A program made the translations under genes and the position numbers. Shown here in pieces: positions 17,207 to 27,728 of a stretch of DNA of 64,000 nt. Location: NCBI RefSeq assembly GCF_024648825.1, contig NZ_JANBBE010000019.1, positions 62,001-126,000 of the forward strand, in the 5' to 3' direction. A model generated the notes under the pieces. That model ran no database searches. It saw only the letters and a list, made by a program, of their open reading frames with translations, and was not told where the DNA came from. The first letter of the stretch is position 1. The number at the start of each line of letters is the position of its first letter. This DNA is from Lentzea californiensis (GTDB lineage: Bacteria > Actinomycetota > Actinomycetes > Mycobacteriales > Pseudonocardiaceae).

Positions 17207-17266
17207 ACCCCCGGACTTCGAGCGCTGGTCCCGCTCGGCCTGCTCGCGCAGGAGTCGTCCGGGGGT
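17207..17266. terminator. Long GC hairpin serving udgX (minus) and the leader unit (plus)
   Basis: A perfect 10-bp stem (ACCCCCGGAC at 17207-17216 with GTCCGGGGGT at 17257-17266) encloses 40 bases that hold a second 5-bp hairpin (CCTGC TCGC GCAGG). It begins 9 bases after the udgX stop on the minus strand and 46 bases after the plus-strand leader stop. Confidence 0.55.
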
Positions 17267-17275
17267 TGTCCCGTT

Positions 17276-17911
17276 TCAGGGCGTCTTCAGGGCCTTCAGG
17301 TCCGCGACGAACGCGTCGAACGCCTCGCTGAAGTTCTCCGCGCGTACGACGGACGACGGGTGCACCGTCACCCCGACCTTCAGCCCGTCGTGGTCCAGCA
17401 CCTGACCGCGATTCTCAGTCAGCTTGAACGACGGCCCCAGCACCGCCTTGGCCGCCACGGCCCCCAGCACGACCACGAGCCGGGGCTTCACCACCCGGAT
17501 CTCCTCGCGCAGCCAGGGGAAGCACGCCACGACCTCGCTGCGCCGGGGCTGCTGGTGGATCCGGCGCTTCCCGCGCTCGGTGAACCGGAAGTGCTTCACC
17601 GCGTTCGTCAGGTACGCCTTCGAGCGATCTATGCCGGCTGCCTCGAACGCCTTGTCCAGCAACCGTCCGGCGGGCCCCACGAACACGTGGCCCGCGGTGT
17701 CCTCGCGATCACCCGGGCACTCCCCGACCACCATCAGGCGGGCCGGTACCGGGCCCTCGCCGAACACGGTCTGCGTCGCGTCCCGGTAGAGCTCGCACCC
17801 GTGACACCCCACGGCCGCAGAACGCAAAGCCGCCCAGTCCGCCCCCTCGGGGACGTACTGGGCGGCATCCGCGTTCTTGCCAGGACTGCTACTTGTCCGA
17901 GCGGAAGGCAT
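17276..17911 (-). CDS. udgX: UdgX, covalently reacting uracil-DNA glycosylase
   Basis: A 211-residue DNA-repair enzyme related to family 4 uracil-DNA glycosylases. Motif A is GECPGDREDTAGHVFVGPAG. The UdgX-specific loop GKRRIHQQP carries His119, the residue that in characterised UdgX attacks the abasic sugar and leaves the enzyme covalently bound to DNA. The motif B-like end is VHPSSVVRA. Cys36 and Cys39 in CHGC and Cys130 in VVACFPW are visible ligands for the family's 4Fe-4S cluster; the fourth is less clear. The ATG at 17911 lies inside the csbD-like gene, overlapping its last 23 bases, so the two are translationally coupled. Confidence 0.92.
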   Translation of the reverse strand: MPSARTSSSPGKNADAAQYVPEGADWAALRSAAVGCHGCELYRDATQTVFGEGPVPARLMVVGECPGDREDTAGHVFVGPAGRLLDKAFEAAGIDRSKAYLTNAVKHFRFTERGKRRIHQQPRRSEVVACFPWLREEIRVVKPRLVVVLGAVAAKAVLGPSFKLTENRGQVLDHDGLKVGVTVHPSSVVRAENFSEAFDAFVADLKALKTP

Positions 17912-18068
17912 CCTTGACCTTCTCACCGGCCTGCTTGATGTCGGCCTTGGCGCGCTCCGCGCGGCCCTCGGCCTGCCACTGCTCGTTGTCGGTGGCGTCG
18001 CCGACGGCTTCCTTGGCGCGACCCTTGAGTTCTTCGGCCTTGTTCTCGAACTTCTCATCGGCACCCAT
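17889..18068 (-). CDS. CsbD-family small stress protein
   Basis: A 59-residue, highly charged protein matching the CsbD family: MGADEKFENKAEELKGRAKE, then AVGDATDNEQWQAEGRAERA, then KADIKQAGEKVKDAF. It consists of two amphipathic helices with the typical GRAKEAVGD and EGRAERAKAD repeats. CsbD-like proteins are induced by general stress (SigB in Bacillus) and their biochemical role is unknown. The start is the only in-frame ATG, followed by the classic MGADEKFENKAEELKG opening. It is the first gene of a two-gene unit with udgX, which overlaps its end, and is divergent from the ANTAR gene. Confidence 0.85.
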   Translation of the reverse strand: MGADEKFENKAEELKGRAKEAVGDATDNEQWQAEGRAERAKADIKQAGEKVKDAFRSDK

Positions 18069-18132
18069 GCAACTCGGTTACCCGGCGAGCACCGTCCGAA
18101 ACAGTTGATAAGGTGATCACTCGCGGTTGAGA

Positions 18133-18169
18133 ACCCAGCCGCAAGCCGATGTGACGGCTTGCCCTGGGT
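18133..18169 (+). promoter_or_regulatory. Two-tier hairpin in the leader of the ANTAR gene
   Basis: CAAGCCG (18142-18148) pairs with CGGCTTG (18155-18161) around the 6-base loop ATGTGA, and ACCCAG (18133-18138) pairs with CTGGGT (18164-18169) outside it. It sits 61 bases before the ANTAR start. Its hexaloop size is that of ANTAR target hairpins, but the loop lacks the expected G at position 4, so a role is only suggested. Confidence 0.35.
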
Positions 18170-18230
18170 GTGCCCGCCTTTCGCCATGCAGCTCCCGAGC
18201 ACCGTCGTCACACCGGCATGCCGCTGTGAC

Positions 18231-18599
18231 ATGACGACGCGAAAGGAGCCGGCGGTGTCGTCCGCGAGAATCACCGCCCTCGAGGCCGAGGTGGCGGGGC
18301 TGCGCAAAGCTCTGGTGTCCCGGACTGTCATCGGGCAGGCCACGGGCCTGATCGCCGCACGCAAACCCTGCACACCCCAGCAGGCTTTCCAGCTGCTGGT
18401 GCACATCTCCCAGCACCACAACATCAAGCTGCACGTCGCCGCGGACCGGCTGGTCACGGCGTTCGTGCACGCGTACCTGGGGCGGCCCGTCGACCTGGCC
18501 GACCAGATGTTGTGGGATCACGTCGACGCGACGACCGCGAACGAGTCCGGTGGAAGCGACGACGGGTTCGCCGAGGAGGCGAGCAGCACTTCTCCGTGA
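18231..18599 (+). CDS. ANTAR-domain RNA-binding antiterminator
   Basis: A 122-residue protein. A short coiled coil (ARITALEAEVAGLRKALVS) leads into the ANTAR three-helix domain at about residues 31-85: VIGQATGLIAARKPCTPQQA, then FQLLVHISQHHNIKLHVAAD, then RLVTAFV. ANTAR proteins bind paired hexaloop hairpins in nascent RNA and prevent termination. There is no GAF or receiver domain, so the signal input is unknown. The ATG at 18231 is chosen because upstream codons overlap the leader hairpin. The last 82 bases are antisense to the end of treZ, an unusually long convergent overlap. Confidence 0.82.
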   Translation: MTTRKEPAVSSARITALEAEVAGLRKALVSRTVIGQATGLIAARKPCTPQQAFQLLVHISQHHNIKLHVAADRLVTAFVHAYLGRPVDLADQMLWDHVDATTANESGGSDDGFAEEASSTSP

Positions 18600-20200
18600 G
18601 GCAACGGGACGGGGGTCGTGCCGAGGTTCACCACCACGCGGATCGCTCCGCGGTGCAACACCAAGCACTCCCCGTCCTGCTTCACGACGAACCTGTCCAG
18701 TCGCGGGTCGGCCAGCTCAGGGCGGGAGCGGCGCAACGCGATCAGGGCCTTGTAGGTCTCCAGGACCTCGGCGTGGTCACCCTCCCGCACCTCGTCCCAG
18801 CGCAGCCGCGAGTTCTCGACCGTCTGGGGCGACATCGGGTCCGGAACGTCGGATTCGCCCCATCCGTGCCGTGAGAACTCACGCCTTCGGCCGGTACGGA
18901 CGGCCTCCGCGAGCTGCGGGTCCGGGAACGACGCGAAGAACTGCCACGGGGTGGACGCCGCCCACTCCTCCCCCATGAAGATCATGGGCGTGTACGGCGA
19001 AGTCAGCACGATTGCGGCTGCACACAACAACTTCCCCGTCGACACGGACGCGGTCAACCGGTCCCCGGAGGCCCGGTTGCCGATCTGGTCGTGGTTCTGC
19101 GTGTACGCGAGGAACCGGTAACCGGGGATCAGCGCCGTGTCGACCGGCTTGCCGTGGTGCTTCTCACGGAACGACGACCAGGTGCCGGCGTGGAAGAACA
19201 CCTTCTCCAGCGTGTTCTTCAACGCTCCCGGCGCCGCGAAGTCCTCGTAGTAACCGTAGGTCTCGCCGGTCAGCGCGACGTGCAGGCAGTGGTGCAGGTC
19301 GTCCGACCACTGCGCCTGCAGGCCGTAGCCGCCGGCTTCGCGCGACGTCACGAGCCTGGCGTCGTTCAGGTCGGACTCGGCGATCAACGTGAGCGGCCGG
19401 CCGACGGACGCCGACAGGGCGTCCACCTCGGCGGCCATCTCCTCGAGGACGTGGGTCGCCCTCTGGTCCGCCAGCGCGTGCACGGCGTCGAGCCGCAGCC
19501 CGTCGACGTGGAAGTCCCGCAACCACTGCACCGCGTTGTCGATGACGTACCGGCGCACCTCGTCGGAGCCCGGCCCGTCCAGGTTCAGCCCGGGACCCCA
19601 GTCGTTGCGCCCGGCGAAGTACGGCCCGAACTTGTCGAGGTACGCACCGGACGGCCCGAGGTGGTTGTAGACGACGTCCAGCAGCACGGCCAGACCGCGC
19701 GCATGGCACGCGTCCACGAACCGCTTGAACCCGTCCGGCCCGCCGTAGGGCTGGTGGACGGCGCCCCACAGCACGCCGTCGTAACCCCAGCCCTCGACGC
19801 CGTCGAAGCTGTTGACCGGCATGACCTCGACGAACGAGATGCCGAGGTCCACCAGGTGGTCGAGCTTGCCGATGGCCGCGTCGAACGTGCCCTCTGGCGT
19901 GAACGTGCCGATGTGCAGCTCGTAGATCACACCACCGGGCAGCGCCCGGCCGGTCCACCCGCTGTCGGTCCACGCGAACTCGTGGGAGTACACCCGCGAG
20001 GCCTCGTGCACCCCGCGCGGCTGCCACAGCGACCGCGGATCCGGGTACGCCTGGCTCTCGATGACGAACGCGTAGTCCGTGCCCACCGGCGATTCGACGT
20101 CGGAACGCCACCAGTCGCCGTCGCGCTTCATCTCGTGGTCGGCACCGTCGACGCGGACGTGCACCGACTCGGGCGTCGGCGCCCAGACGGAGAAGCTCAC
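18518..20200 (-). CDS. treZ: Malto-oligosyltrehalose trehalohydrolase
   Basis: A 560-residue GH13 enzyme. An N-terminal beta-sandwich (SFSVWAPTPESVHVRVDG) precedes the (beta/alpha)8 barrel with nucleophile Asp in VDGLRLDAVHAL, acid/base Glu in LIAESDLND and third carboxylate Asp in YTQNHDQIGNRA; the TreZ marker HIGTFTPEGTFDAA is present. It hydrolyses the bond next to the terminal trehalose of maltooligosyltrehalose and releases trehalose. The GTG at 20200 overlaps the end of treY by 4 bases. It is the last gene of treX-treY-treZ, which makes trehalose from glycogen-type glucans in the cytoplasm. Confidence 0.94.
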   Translation of the reverse strand: MSFSVWAPTPESVHVRVDGADHEMKRDGDWWRSDVESPVGTDYAFVIESQAYPDPRSLWQPRGVHEASRVYSHEFAWTDSGWTGRALPGGVIYELHIGTFTPEGTFDAAIGKLDHLVDLGISFVEVMPVNSFDGVEGWGYDGVLWGAVHQPYGGPDGFKRFVDACHARGLAVLLDVVYNHLGPSGAYLDKFGPYFAGRNDWGPGLNLDGPGSDEVRRYVIDNAVQWLRDFHVDGLRLDAVHALADQRATHVLEEMAAEVDALSASVGRPLTLIAESDLNDARLVTSREAGGYGLQAQWSDDLHHCLHVALTGETYGYYEDFAAPGALKNTLEKVFFHAGTWSSFREKHHGKPVDTALIPGYRFLAYTQNHDQIGNRASGDRLTASVSTGKLLCAAAIVLTSPYTPMIFMGEEWAASTPWQFFASFPDPQLAEAVRTGRRREFSRHGWGESDVPDPMSPQTVENSRLRWDEVREGDHAEVLETYKALIALRRSRPELADPRLDRFVVKQDGECLVLHRGAIRVVVNLGTTPVPLPHGEVLLASSANPSSLPPDSFAVVAST

Positions 20201-22274
20201 TGATCCCCCTGCACCAGCAGCGCTACCGGATAGGTGTCGAGCAACGACGCCAGGTCCTCCGTCGCCGGACGCCCGGTGAGCACGTCCGTCCACTTCGCAC
20301 CCGGCAGCGGCAGAACCGTGTCCTGCCAGCCCTTCTGCTCCAGGCCGACCGGCAGCCTCGTCGCCACCGTGATCACCCCGGACCGTTCGAACGCCAGCAC
20401 GTGCTCGGCGGCCGGACCCTCGGCGTGCAGCGGCCGGTAGCCGTGCAGGCCGCGCTTGCGCACGTGCAAGGCCTTCTGCACCACGAGGAGCTTGGCCGCG
20501 CCCGAGTCGTCGACCTCCGGCAGCCAGCCGGATTCGATGCGCGCCAACAGGTCCCGGCGCACGTCGTAGTCGACGGGCCTGCGGTTGTCCGGGTCGACCA
20601 GTGAGAAGTCCCACAGCTCGGTGCCCTGGTACACGTCCGGCACCCCCGGCGCGGTGAGCTGGACCAGCTTCTGCCCCAGCGAGTTCGACCAGCCGGGAGC
20701 CTTGATCCGTTCGGCGAACGCGGCGACCTCGGGCTCGTTCAGCGCCTTCGCCGGCCACGCGGCCACCTCGGCGTCGAACTCGGCGTTCCGGTCGACCCAC
20801 GAGGTCTTGATCTTCGCCTCGCGCGACGCCTTCTCCAGGTACTGCCCCAGCCGTTCCTCGGTGAGCGGCCACGCGCCGACGACCGACTGCCACGCCAGGC
20901 GGTTCAGCGTCGGTTCGGAGAGGCCGTGCTTCTGGCTCATCTCGGCCTCGAACGCGAGGTAGGCGTCCGGGATCTCCGCGAGCACCGCGAGCCTCGCCCG
21001 CACGTCCTCCGAACGCTTCGTGTCGTGCGTCGACAGCGCCGTCATGGCAGCCGGCTCAGCGGACTCACGCCGGGCGGCGCGCTGGTGGAACTCGCTGACG
21101 GGCAGGCCGAACCTGTCCGGCGAGCCGCCGACCTCGTTGAGCGCCACGAAGTTCGTGTACCGGTAGAACGCCGTGTCCTCGGTGCCCTTCGCGACGACCA
21201 TGCCGGACGTCTGCTGGATCCTGGTCGCCAGCTCGCCGTGCGGATCGGCGCGGACCTGCTCGTCCAGCGCGCGCACGGCGGGCGACCTGCTCAGCCTGAC
21301 CGCGGTCTCCCAGTGCCGCAGGCCTTCCGGGAGGTACGACCGGTAGACCGGGAAGTTGACCATCACCTCGGCGACGGCACGGCACGCCTCCTCGAACTCC
21401 ACCCCTTCGACGAGGCGCGCGATGCGGCGCACCTCCGCCACCAGGATCGAGTCCGCGACCTGCTGCCGTGAGGAGTGCTCGACCGAGTGGAAGTCGCCGT
21501 CGTAGGCGTCCGTGGGTGCGATGAACACGCCGCAGATCTCGCGCAGCGCGTCGTAGCCCGTGGTGCCGTCGACCGGCCAGCTCTGCGGCAGCGACTCGTC
21601 CGGCCCGAGGATCTTCTCCACGACCAGCCAGCCGTCGAAGTGCTCGCGCAGCCGCCGGAAGTAGCCGCCGGGGTCGGCGAGCCCGTCCGGGTGGTCGATG
21701 CGCAATCCCGTGACACCCCACGACAACACCTCCCGGTGCGTCGCCTCGAACACCTCGGGGTCCTCGACCCGCACCGCCGCGAGCTCGGTGATGTCGAAGA
21801 ACCTGCGGTAGTTCAGCTCGGTGTTCCCGCGCCGCCAGTTCGCCTTCAGGTAGTGCTCGTGGACCTCTTCGGGAGCGTCCTCGCCCAAAACAGGCAGCAG
21901 CACCTTGCCCGACGACCAGTCGATGTCGAAGTACCGCGCGTACTTCGAGGCCTGGCCGTGCGCGAGCACGTCCTCCCACCACGGGTTCGGCACGACCATG
22001 TGGTTCGGCACGATGTCGACCACCAGGCCGAGGTCCAGCGCCTTCAGCCGGACCTGCAGCGCGACCCGCTCGGCGTCGCCGCCCAGCTCGGGCCGCGCGC
22101 GAGTCGGATCGGTGACGTCGTAGCCGTGGGTCGAGCCCTCCCGCGCGTCGAGCATCGGCGACCCGTAGAGCGCGCCCACTCCCAGGCGCGCCAGGTAGTC
22201 CGCGATGCCGGCGGCGTCGGCGAAGGTGAACGACGGGGTGAACTGGACGCGGTAGGTCGAGGACGGCGCGCCCA

Positions 22275-22275
<1 letters not shown>
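20197..22275 (-). CDS. treY: Malto-oligosyltrehalose synthase
   Basis: A 692-residue GH13 enzyme that rearranges the reducing-end alpha-1,4 link of maltodextrins to alpha-1,1. Seen are the opening STYRVQFTPSFTFADAAGIA, the region I motif DIVPNHM, nucleophile Asp in GLRIDHPDGL, acid Glu in LVVEKILGP and third Asp in ALSTHDTKRSEDVRAR, which is the TreY signature. It is shorter than many TreY proteins (about 720-800 residues) but all catalytic blocks are intact. Its ATG overlaps the stop of the upstream debranching gene (TGATG), and its own stop overlaps the treZ start, so the three genes are translationally coupled. Confidence 0.94.
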
Positions 22276-24380
<2,105 letters not shown>

Positions 24381-24511
24381 AATGCTCCTCGTCGCAAGAA
24401 ACTAGCTGCTGAAAAGACCATATCCGTGCGACAACGTCGTGGCATCACGTCGTTGCGGCACGGCAGGCCGGGTTCTCATCCGGTCCGGTCACCCGGTGCG
24501 GGGACGACGTG

Positions 24512-24853
24512 TCAAGGCCACCAGTCCACGTGCAGCGGGTCTTCAGGTGGGCGCCACGCCCGTTCGAGCCGCCGGGGCTTCAGGGGTGTCAGCCCGGCCT
24601 TCACCGCGCCAGGATCCGAGCGGATCTTGGACGACGGGGACCAGCGGGCTGCCACGACCAGACAACTACCCAGTCGGCGCGCTTCGTACTCCTGCTGACG
24701 AAACTCCGCGCGCGAGACTGGGCGGGACCTGCGGCGCGACACGACCGGCGCGTGGGCCGAAGCGCGCGCGAACCTCACGGCACCGCGGTGCGCGGGCAGT
24801 GCCCACGCCAGGGCCGGGTTCGATGCGAACCGGCAGGCCTGGTGAACGATCAC
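24512..24853 (-). pseudogene. Degenerate C-terminal fragment of a TnpB (IS200/IS605-type) nuclease
   Basis: Between about 24716 and 24560 the minus-strand frame reads SRAEFRQQEYEARRLGSCLVVAARWSPSSKIRSDPGAVKAG with slight divergence from the TnpB consensus, in which the block after the Arg-Trp is a zinc finger (PSSKTCSACG). Here both finger cysteines have become Arg and Pro, and the final RuvC Asp region is missing or out of frame. The flanking codons do not resemble TnpB. No transposase A gene, terminal repeats or guide RNA can be recognised nearby. It is a dead relic rather than a functional element. Confidence 0.6.
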
Positions 24854-24972
24854 ACCCGAACCCTACGAGCGAGCACTGACGTTTCCGGCCCGCTGCAGCA
24901 AGGTTCTCACGAGAGTGGGAGCGGCTTTATTCGATCGTGTGATCGTCACCCTGCGGCGACTACCGGACGCAG

Positions 24973-25275
24973 TCACACTCCTTCGTGCGCCAGCACCAAC
25001 TGGCCGCGGGCGGCGGTCAGCAATGTGCGGGCTTCCTGGATCTCCACGTACTTCAGGTGTTCACACGCGGCCTCGGCGCACGCCAGCGCGTGCTGCAGGG
25101 CCGTGTTGTCGTCCACGGGACCGGCGTCCCGCAGCGCGTCACGCAGGGATTCCTCCGCGCGCCGTGCCCCGACGACCGGGTCGCCGAGCGCAGTGGGTCT
25201 CACCGAAGCGAGGACCTGCTCGACGGCCAGTTCAAGCACGCCGGTCGATGTCCGCGTGCCCACGGCTGAGCTCAT
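24973..25275 (-). CDS. Small all-helical hypothetical protein
   Basis: A 100-residue soluble protein predicted to be nearly all helix: VLELAVEQVLASVRPTALGD, then ARRAEESLRDALRDAG, then LQHALACAEAACEHLKYVEI. It has no signal peptide, no membrane segment and no metal-binding cluster. The amphipathic-helix pattern recalls HEPN-type or four-helix-bundle proteins but lacks the HEPN RxxxxH motif. The ATG at 25275 has GGAGGT ten bases upstream; a TTG at 25293 is possible. It stands alone between the TnpB relic and malQ and has its own promoter space. Its function is not recognised. Confidence 0.5.
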   Translation of the reverse strand: MSSAVGTRTSTGVLELAVEQVLASVRPTALGDPVVGARRAEESLRDALRDAGPVDDNTALQHALACAEAACEHLKYVEIQEARTLLTAARGQLVLAHEGV

Positions 25276-25369
25276 TTGGTACGCCACCTCCAAGAACGTT
25301 CGTCTTCCGCCGTCCGGTGACGGCTTTAGAGTACTACTCAGGTCTATGACCTGCCGTTACGCAAAAGTT

Positions 25370-27184
25370 TCATGTTCTGCGGCTGCGGAGCGGCCGGGTG
25401 ACCTCACGGACGCGGGGGAAGAACTCGTCCAGGTCCACCGGCAGCGGGATTCTCCAGTTCGGGTGCTCGTCGATGGTGCCCGGCACGTTCGGCTGCCGGG
25501 TTTCCCGCAGAGCGTCCTGAGGTGAAGTCAGGACCAACGCGCAGGGTGCCTGCGCGAGCAGTTCGTGGGCGCCCTCGACCCTGTCCGCGGGCTTGATGCC
25601 CTCCTGGCGCATCAGCTCGTCGAAGTCGGGGCCGTCCGGTCCGGCGAAGAACGTCGCCGCGGTCGGCAGGTCGTGCGTCGAGATGCTGGCCATCTGGTTC
25701 GGGTTCCACTGCGACGGCGGGATCAGCGGGTGACCCTCGGCGTAGTAGTCGCGCTGGAAGTACAGGACGGCGCTGGTCAGCATGCCGTTCTCCTGCAACG
25801 TCTTCGTGACGACCGGCTCGACCGTGCCGAGGTCCTCGCCGACCACGACCGCACCCGCCCGGTACGCCTCCAGCGCGAGCACGCCGAGCATGGCGTCCGC
25901 GTCGTAGTAGACGTACGTGCCGCGCGACGGCGGCTCGCCCGGCGGGATCCACCAGAGCCGCCACAGGCCCGCGACGTGGTCGATGCGGATGCCGTCCGCG
26001 TGCTGCAGGACGCTGCGCAGCACCTGCCGGAACGGCCGGTAGCCGGTCTCGGCGAGCCTGTCCGGGCGCCACGGCGGCAGGCCCCAGCCCTGGCCGTCCG
26101 CGCTGAACGCGTCGGGCGGCGCGCCCACCGTGACGTCGATGGCGAACGCGTCGGGGTCGGCGAACGTGTCCGCGCCACCGGGGTCGACGCCCACCGGCAG
26201 GTCGTGGATGACGCCGACGGCCATGCCGGCCTCGTGCGCGGCGAGCCGGACGTCCTGGAGCTGGCGGGTGCAGAGGTGCTGCACCCAGGCGTGGAACGCG
26301 ACCCGTTCGGCCGGTGGGTCCTCCCGGTCGGCCGGCCACTCGCGCCAGTCCTTGCCGTGGATCTCGGCGAGCGCGCAGTAGGTCGCGAACTTCTCCAGCT
26401 CGGCGTCCATCTCGACCTCGCCGCCGGGGAAGAGCAGTTCCAGTGCCTGCTTCTTCGCGTCCCACACGGCGTCGTAGTCGATCAGGTCCTCGTTCACGGG
26501 CTTGAGGTCGCGGATGAGCTGCCGGGTGCGCGGGCAGGCCTGCAGGAACTCGGCCGTGTCGGTGACGCGCAGGTAGAGCGGGTTCGCGAACCGGCGGGTC
26601 GTCGGCGAGTACGGCGAGCGCTCGACGGGATGCGTCAGGCTCGGCGCCTGCACCGGGTTGACCAGCAGGACGCCGGCGTCGAGTTCGAGGGCCGACCTGC
26701 GGGCGATCGTCGCGAGGTCGGCGAAGTCGCCCATCCCCCACGACTCCTTCGAGCGCGCGGCGTAGAGCTGGAGCATCCAGCCCCAGGTGTGCGGGACCTC
26801 GGGCAGCGTCCTGGGTGCGACGGCGAGCGTGACGGTCTGGTCCTCGGTCACCACCCGGTGCCAGCCGAGCGGCACCGAGTCCGGAAGGTGCCGTTCGACC
26901 GTGAACGAGGTGCCGTCCTCGAGTTCGACGGTCGCCGGCCCGCGCAGGTCGTACGTCTCGTACTCGCGGATGACGATCGTGGGCGGGAGCTTCTGCTCGG
27001 CCCTGCGCCGCTCGACCTCGGCGAGCTCGCGGGCGACCGAGTCCTCAGTGGACGCGTCGACTCCGAACTGGGCGAGGATCTTGACCACGACGTCGCGATC
27101 GACCGCAACCTCTTGCTGGTCCGCGTTTTCGTACCGAGTGGCTACGCCCCAAGCGTCCGCCAGCCGCGTCACCAACTGCTCCAC
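25370..27184 (-). CDS. malQ: 4-alpha-glucanotransferase (amylomaltase, GH77)
   Basis: A 604-residue GH77 enzyme that transfers maltooligosyl units between alpha-1,4 glucans. Seen are the acceptor region GWMLQLYAARSKESWGMGDF, nucleophile Asp in ADGIRIDHVAGLWRLWW, acid Glu in VVVGEDLGTVEP and third Asp in MASISTHDLPTAAT. The N-terminal MalQ helical cap is present from residue 1. A CATAGCTTG element lies just before the GTG, so the message may be leaderless. It is not in an operon with treXYZ but lies 1 kb upstream on the same strand, and it would reshape the maltodextrins that TreX and TreY use. Confidence 0.94.
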   Translation of the reverse strand: MEQLVTRLADAWGVATRYENADQQEVAVDRDVVVKILAQFGVDASTEDSVARELAEVERRRAEQKLPPTIVIREYETYDLRGPATVELEDGTSFTVERHLPDSVPLGWHRVVTEDQTVTLAVAPRTLPEVPHTWGWMLQLYAARSKESWGMGDFADLATIARRSALELDAGVLLVNPVQAPSLTHPVERSPYSPTTRRFANPLYLRVTDTAEFLQACPRTRQLIRDLKPVNEDLIDYDAVWDAKKQALELLFPGGEVEMDAELEKFATYCALAEIHGKDWREWPADREDPPAERVAFHAWVQHLCTRQLQDVRLAAHEAGMAVGVIHDLPVGVDPGGADTFADPDAFAIDVTVGAPPDAFSADGQGWGLPPWRPDRLAETGYRPFRQVLRSVLQHADGIRIDHVAGLWRLWWIPPGEPPSRGTYVYYDADAMLGVLALEAYRAGAVVVGEDLGTVEPVVTKTLQENGMLTSAVLYFQRDYYAEGHPLIPPSQWNPNQMASISTHDLPTAATFFAGPDGPDFDELMRQEGIKPADRVEGAHELLAQAPCALVLTSPQDALRETRQPNVPGTIDEHPNWRIPLPVDLDEFFPRVREVTRPLRSRRT

Positions 27185-27289
27185 GAGTACAAGCTATGTC
27201 ACAGCTCGGTCCGCATTACCAGAGCAAATGGTCCCTGGTCACCCGATGGGTGCAGGCCGGACGGGACGCACACGCAGGGATGCTTTTAC

Positions 27290-27715
27290 TCAAACATCCG
27301 ATGCTTCACTTGGAATAGCGACGACCGCCTCGACCTCGACCAGGAAATCGGGTCCGAACAACGCCGCCACCTGAACCAGCGTGCTGGCCGGGTTGTGCAC
27401 CTCGCCCAGCGCGGGCCGCAGAATTTCGTCACGTACGGCACGAATGGTCCGAACGTCTGATGCGTCGAGCACGAACCAGGTGAACTTCACGACATCCGAC
27501 CAGTCGGCGCCAAACCTCCGGATGACGTGATGAAGATTGCTCAGTGCCTGCCTCGTCTGCGCCGCCAGGTCGTCGACGCCGACCACGCACCCGTCCGCGT
27601 CGACCGCCACCTGACCGGAGACGAACGCGAGCTTGCCGGTGACCGCCACGGCGTGCGCGTAGCCGGGGGTGGTCGGCAACGCGGCGAGCTCGGTCAGGCG
27701 TTCTTCGGCGGGCAT
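27290..27715 (-). CDS. Rid-family (YjgF/RutC-like) protein without the canonical arginine
   Basis: A 141-residue protein with the chorismate-mutase-like Rid fold: AHAVAVTGKLAFVSGQVAVD, then QTRQALSNLHHVIRRFGADW, then VVKFTWFVLD. In RidA imine deaminases a conserved Arg follows the NPPAR-type turn and binds the substrate carboxylate. Here the turn reads NPASTLVQV, with Ser at that place, so the protein belongs to the Rid subfamilies without demonstrated imine hydrolysis. It lies 13 bases downstream of the LacI-type regulator on the same strand and may be cotranscribed with it. Confidence 0.85.
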   Translation of the reverse strand: MPAEERLTELAALPTTPGYAHAVAVTGKLAFVSGQVAVDADGCVVGVDDLAAQTRQALSNLHHVIRRFGADWSDVVKFTWFVLDASDVRTIRAVRDEILRPALGEVHNPASTLVQVAALFGPDFLVEVEAVVAIPSEASDV

Positions 27716-27728
27716 GGCGCCACCCTAC

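Noticed and set aside
17207..17266. A tRNA or tmRNA gene suggested by the 10-bp stem
   Set aside because: No T-loop GGTTCGAATCC, no anticodon arm of proper size; it is a terminator-type hairpin.
24400..25370. An intact IS605 element
   Set aside because: Only a decayed TnpB part is visible; no TnpA, no element ends.
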